Of a stretch of 35,664 bases of DNA, positions 34,126 through 35,664 are shown one piece after another; the first letter of the stretch is position 1, and every line of letters begins with the position of its first letter. Under the pieces are notes generated by a model. The model saw only the letters and a list, made by a program, of their open reading frames with translations, did not search any database and was not told where the DNA came from. This stretch comes from Bacteroidia bacterium (GTDB lineage: Bacteria > Bacteroidota > Bacteroidia > UBA4408): contig JADLFI010000055.1 in the NCBI GenBank assembly GCA_020845635.1, positions 1 through 35,664 of the forward strand, written 5' to 3'. The translations under genes and the position numbers were made by a program.

Positions 34126-34133
34126 TATTTTTG
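34126..34133 (+). promoter_or_regulatory. TAnnTTTG -7 box for the coiled-coil gene
   Basis: TATTTTTG followed by CAG matches the extended consensus seen upstream of prfC and dsbD. It is 53 bases before the ATG at 34187. Confidence 0.45.
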
Positions 34134-34186
34134 CAGATTATCATAATGTAATTTTGATAAATATATAAAATTGAAAAATTTACTTA

Positions 34187-35664
34187 ATGTATCCATATAT
34201 AAATCAATCATTCGTAATAAGATGTTTGGTTGTTTTTTTTAGTTTTCTGACAATTTCGGCAAGAGCCCAAAAAGAATGGAAACTTGAGGTAAAAGGTATT
34301 GTATATGATGAAAATAACTTGAAGTGTGGAGGTGTAAGCGTAGTTTTAAAGAATGGAACCAAAGAAGTAGAGCGTATATTAACTACTGAAAGCGGTACCT
34401 ATGAGTTTAAGTTAGATTCAGATGAAGAATATACTTTATCGTTTTCTAAGAGTAATTATCTAACTAAGATAATTGAGGTAAACACAGAAAATGTCCCCCC
34501 AAATGATGTGATAGATCCATTATTTACCTATCGGGCTAATATTTCCATGTTACGATATTTCCCGGGAATAGATAATTCTGTGATGGATGACCCTGTTGTT
34601 CGTATTTTTTATGTGAAATCAACCATGGAATTTGGCTTTGATACCGAGTATTACAAAGCCATTAAGAAGAAGGTAGAAGATATGCAGAAAGAATATGAAG
34701 AAAAATTGAAAGAGGAAAAAGAAAGATTAAAAGCAGAGGAAGCAGAAAGAAAAAGACAAGAAAAAGAGAAGTTAGAGGAGCAAAGGAGAAAGGAATTAGC
34801 TGAGGCGGAAGCACGCAAGAAAGCTGAAGAAGAGGCACGTAAGAAAGCAGCAGCAGAAGAAAAAGCGAGATTAGAGCAAGAGGCTCTTGAGAAACAAAAA
34901 GCGTTGGAGGAGGCAAAAGCTAAGGCATTATTAGAAGCCGAAGCTAAGAAAAAGGCAGCAGAAGAAGAAGCACAACGCTTGTTGGCCGAAAAAAAAGCAA
35001 AGGAAGCAGAATTGGCTAGATTAAAGGCTGAGGAAGAGGCACGTAAAAAGGCAGAAGAGGAAGCACGAAAGAGGGCGGAGGAAGAAAAGAGATTACAGCA
35101 ACAAGCGGAGGCTGAAGCTAAAAAGAAAGCAGCAGAAGAAGAGAAATTGCGTATTGAAGCTGAAAAAAAAGCAAAGGAAGCAGAATTGGCACGTTTAAAA
35201 GCTGAAGAAGAGCAACGAAAAAAAGCTGAAAAAGAAGCCCAAAGAATTGCTGCTGAGGAAGCCAAAAGATTGGCTTTAGAAAAAGAGGAAATGCTGAAAA
35301 AGCAAAAGGAAGAGGAGAAGTTAAAAATTGCCCAAGAAAAAGCAGCCAAAGAGGCCGAGGCCGCCCGAATAAAAGCTGAACAAGAAGCCCAACGCAAGGC
35401 CGAATTAGAGGCTATGCGATTAGCCAAAGAAAAGGAGGAAGCTGAAGCGGCAGAAAAACAAAGGTTAATAGAAGAGGAGCGACTAAGAGCTATAGCCGAA
35501 CAGAAGGCAAAAGAAGAGGCCGAGGCCGCCCGAATAAAAGCCGAACAAGAAGCCCAACGTCAGGCCGAGTTAGAGGCTATGCGATTAGCCAAAGAAAAGG
35601 AGGAAGCTGAAGCGGCAGAAAAGCAAAGACTTGCCGAGGAGGAAAGACAGAAACTTATAGCCGA
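34187..35664 (+). CDS. Exported Lys/Glu/Ala-rich coiled-coil protein with N-terminal carboxypeptidase-regulatory-like domain (3' end missing)
   Basis: Open frame of 492 codons still running at the window edge. A signal peptide covers about 1-27 (ends ISARAQ). Residues about 30-105 look like a carboxypeptidase regulatory-like beta-sandwich (VKGIVYDENNLKCGGVSVVL, TTESGTYEFKLDSDEEYTLS). From about 150 to the edge the sequence is almost only K, E, A, R, L, Q: a very long coiled coil like TolA stalks. A 55-residue unit repeats from EAEAARIKAEQ to EAEAARIKAEQ. 55 = 5 x 11, suggesting hendecad periodicity. The protein probably spans the periplasm, but the C-terminal domain that would tell its role (for example OmpA or TolA-III) is outside. 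No neighbour is visible downstream. The sense strand is strongly purine-rich. Confidence 0.85.
   Translation, partial: MYPYINQSFVIRCLVVFFSFLTISARAQKEWKLEVKGIVYDENNLKCGGVSVVLKNGTKEVERILTTESGTYEFKLDSDEEYTLSFSKSNYLTKIIEVNTENVPPNDVIDPLFTYRANISMLRYFPGIDNSVMDDPVVRIFYVKSTMEFGFDTEYYKAIKKKVEDMQKEYEEKLKEEKERLKAEEAERKRQEKEKLEEQRRKELAEAEARKKAEEEARKKAAAEEKARLEQEALEKQKALEEAKAKALLEAEAKKKAAEEEAQRLLAEKKAKEAELARLKAEEEARKKAEEEARKRAEEEKRLQQQAEAEAKKKAAEEEKLRIEAEKKAKEAELARLKAEEEQRKKAEKEAQRIAAEEAKRLALEKEEMLKKQKEEEKLKIAQEKAAKEAEAARIKAEQEAQRKAELEAMRLAKEKEEAEAAEKQRLIEEERLRAIAEQKAKEEAEAARIKAEQEAQRQAELEAMRLAKEKEEAEAAEKQRLAEEERQKLIA
35351..35628 (+). repeat. Tandem 165-bp internal direct repeat in the coiled-coil gene
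   Basis: The 113-base stretch 35351-35463 (GAGGCCGAGGCCGCCCGAAT...) recurs nearly identically at 35516-35628, offset by 165 bp (55 codons). Only a few base differences are visible. An earlier, more diverged pair (AGGAAGCAGAATTGG at 35001 and 35175) has an offset of 174 bp. This points to growth of the coil by repeat duplication. Confidence 0.85.

Larger units (their letters stand above)
33657..34186. other. 530-bp divergent intergenic region
   Basis: AT-rich gap between ubiD (minus) and the coiled-coil protein gene (plus). It holds the -7 box at 34126-34133 and an inverted repeat at 34031-34062. Six-frame reading by eye gives no convincing frame; a 33-codon frame near 33710-33810 lacks a start and any familiar motif. 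No tRNA or mobile element seen. Confidence 0.55.

Noticed and set aside
34651-35427. 258-codon minus-strand frame rich in Ser/Ala/Phe
   Set aside because: It is the antisense of the Lys/Glu/Ala-rich coiled coil; the purine-rich sense strand lacks stop codons on the complement. Codon composition and repeat structure fit the plus strand.
1-35664. CRISPR array, tRNA/rRNA genes, integrase/transposase or phage genes
   Set aside because: No short spaced repeats, no tRNA-like stems or CCA ends, and no mobility motifs were found on either strand by reading; the only repeats are inside the coiled-coil gene or are short inverted repeats.

Overview
The window looks like chromosomal DNA of a Bacteroidota (Bacteroidetes) bacterium. 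The signs are AT-rich intergenic DNA, little Shine-Dalgarno, and repeated TAnnTTTG(CA) boxes of the Bacteroidetes -7 promoter type upstream of genes. There is also a fused SecD-SecF, a fused alpha/beta E1 2-oxoacid dehydrogenase, and three large secreted proteins ending in the gliding-motility-associated (type B) C-terminal signal of the type IX secretion system. Most genes are recognisable housekeeping or envelope genes. I saw no tRNA, rRNA, CRISPR array, transposase or phage gene. The genus cannot be fixed from what I see.

Left part (1-5.9 kb, mostly + strand): a decayed ABC-transporter ATPase remnant on the minus strand, then prfC (release factor 3), an RlmI-type rRNA methyltransferase, a MATE exporter, a beta-carbonic anhydrase and a DUF4442 hotdog-fold protein. 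Next (6.0-12.2 kb, - strand): the E1 alpha-beta fusion, secDF with its own promoter and hairpin terminator, and a 93-residue orphan that resembles a GIY-YIG domain stripped of its catalytic residues.

Middle (12.6-16.5 kb, + strand): an OmpA-family lipoprotein, a full DsbD-type thiol reductant conduit and a small membrane TPR protein. A minus-strand run follows (21.1-16.6 kb): mnmD, yajQ, a periplasmic TonB-C domain protein, a TMTC-like membrane protein with TPRs, and a DUF3108 protein. Then a compact + strand respiratory cluster (21.3-24.1 kb) encodes a CuA subunit II, a heme-copper subunit I and a SCO/SenC copper chaperone. Its subunit I has all six haem/CuB histidines, but the usual cross-linked active-site tyrosine position is Asn. 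It could therefore be an NO reductase-type heme-copper enzyme rather than an ordinary oxidase. This is the most interesting functional question in the window.

Right part (24.1-35.7 kb): a three-gene minus-strand operon of giant adhesin-like type IX cargo (two tandem paralogues with choice-of-anchor L domains and one PKD-repeat protein), a UbiD-family decarboxylase probably for menaquinone, and a 530-bp gap. Last is the 5' part of a + strand gene for an exported protein with a Lys/Glu/Ala-rich coiled coil, cut by the window edge, which contains a 165-bp internal tandem repeat.
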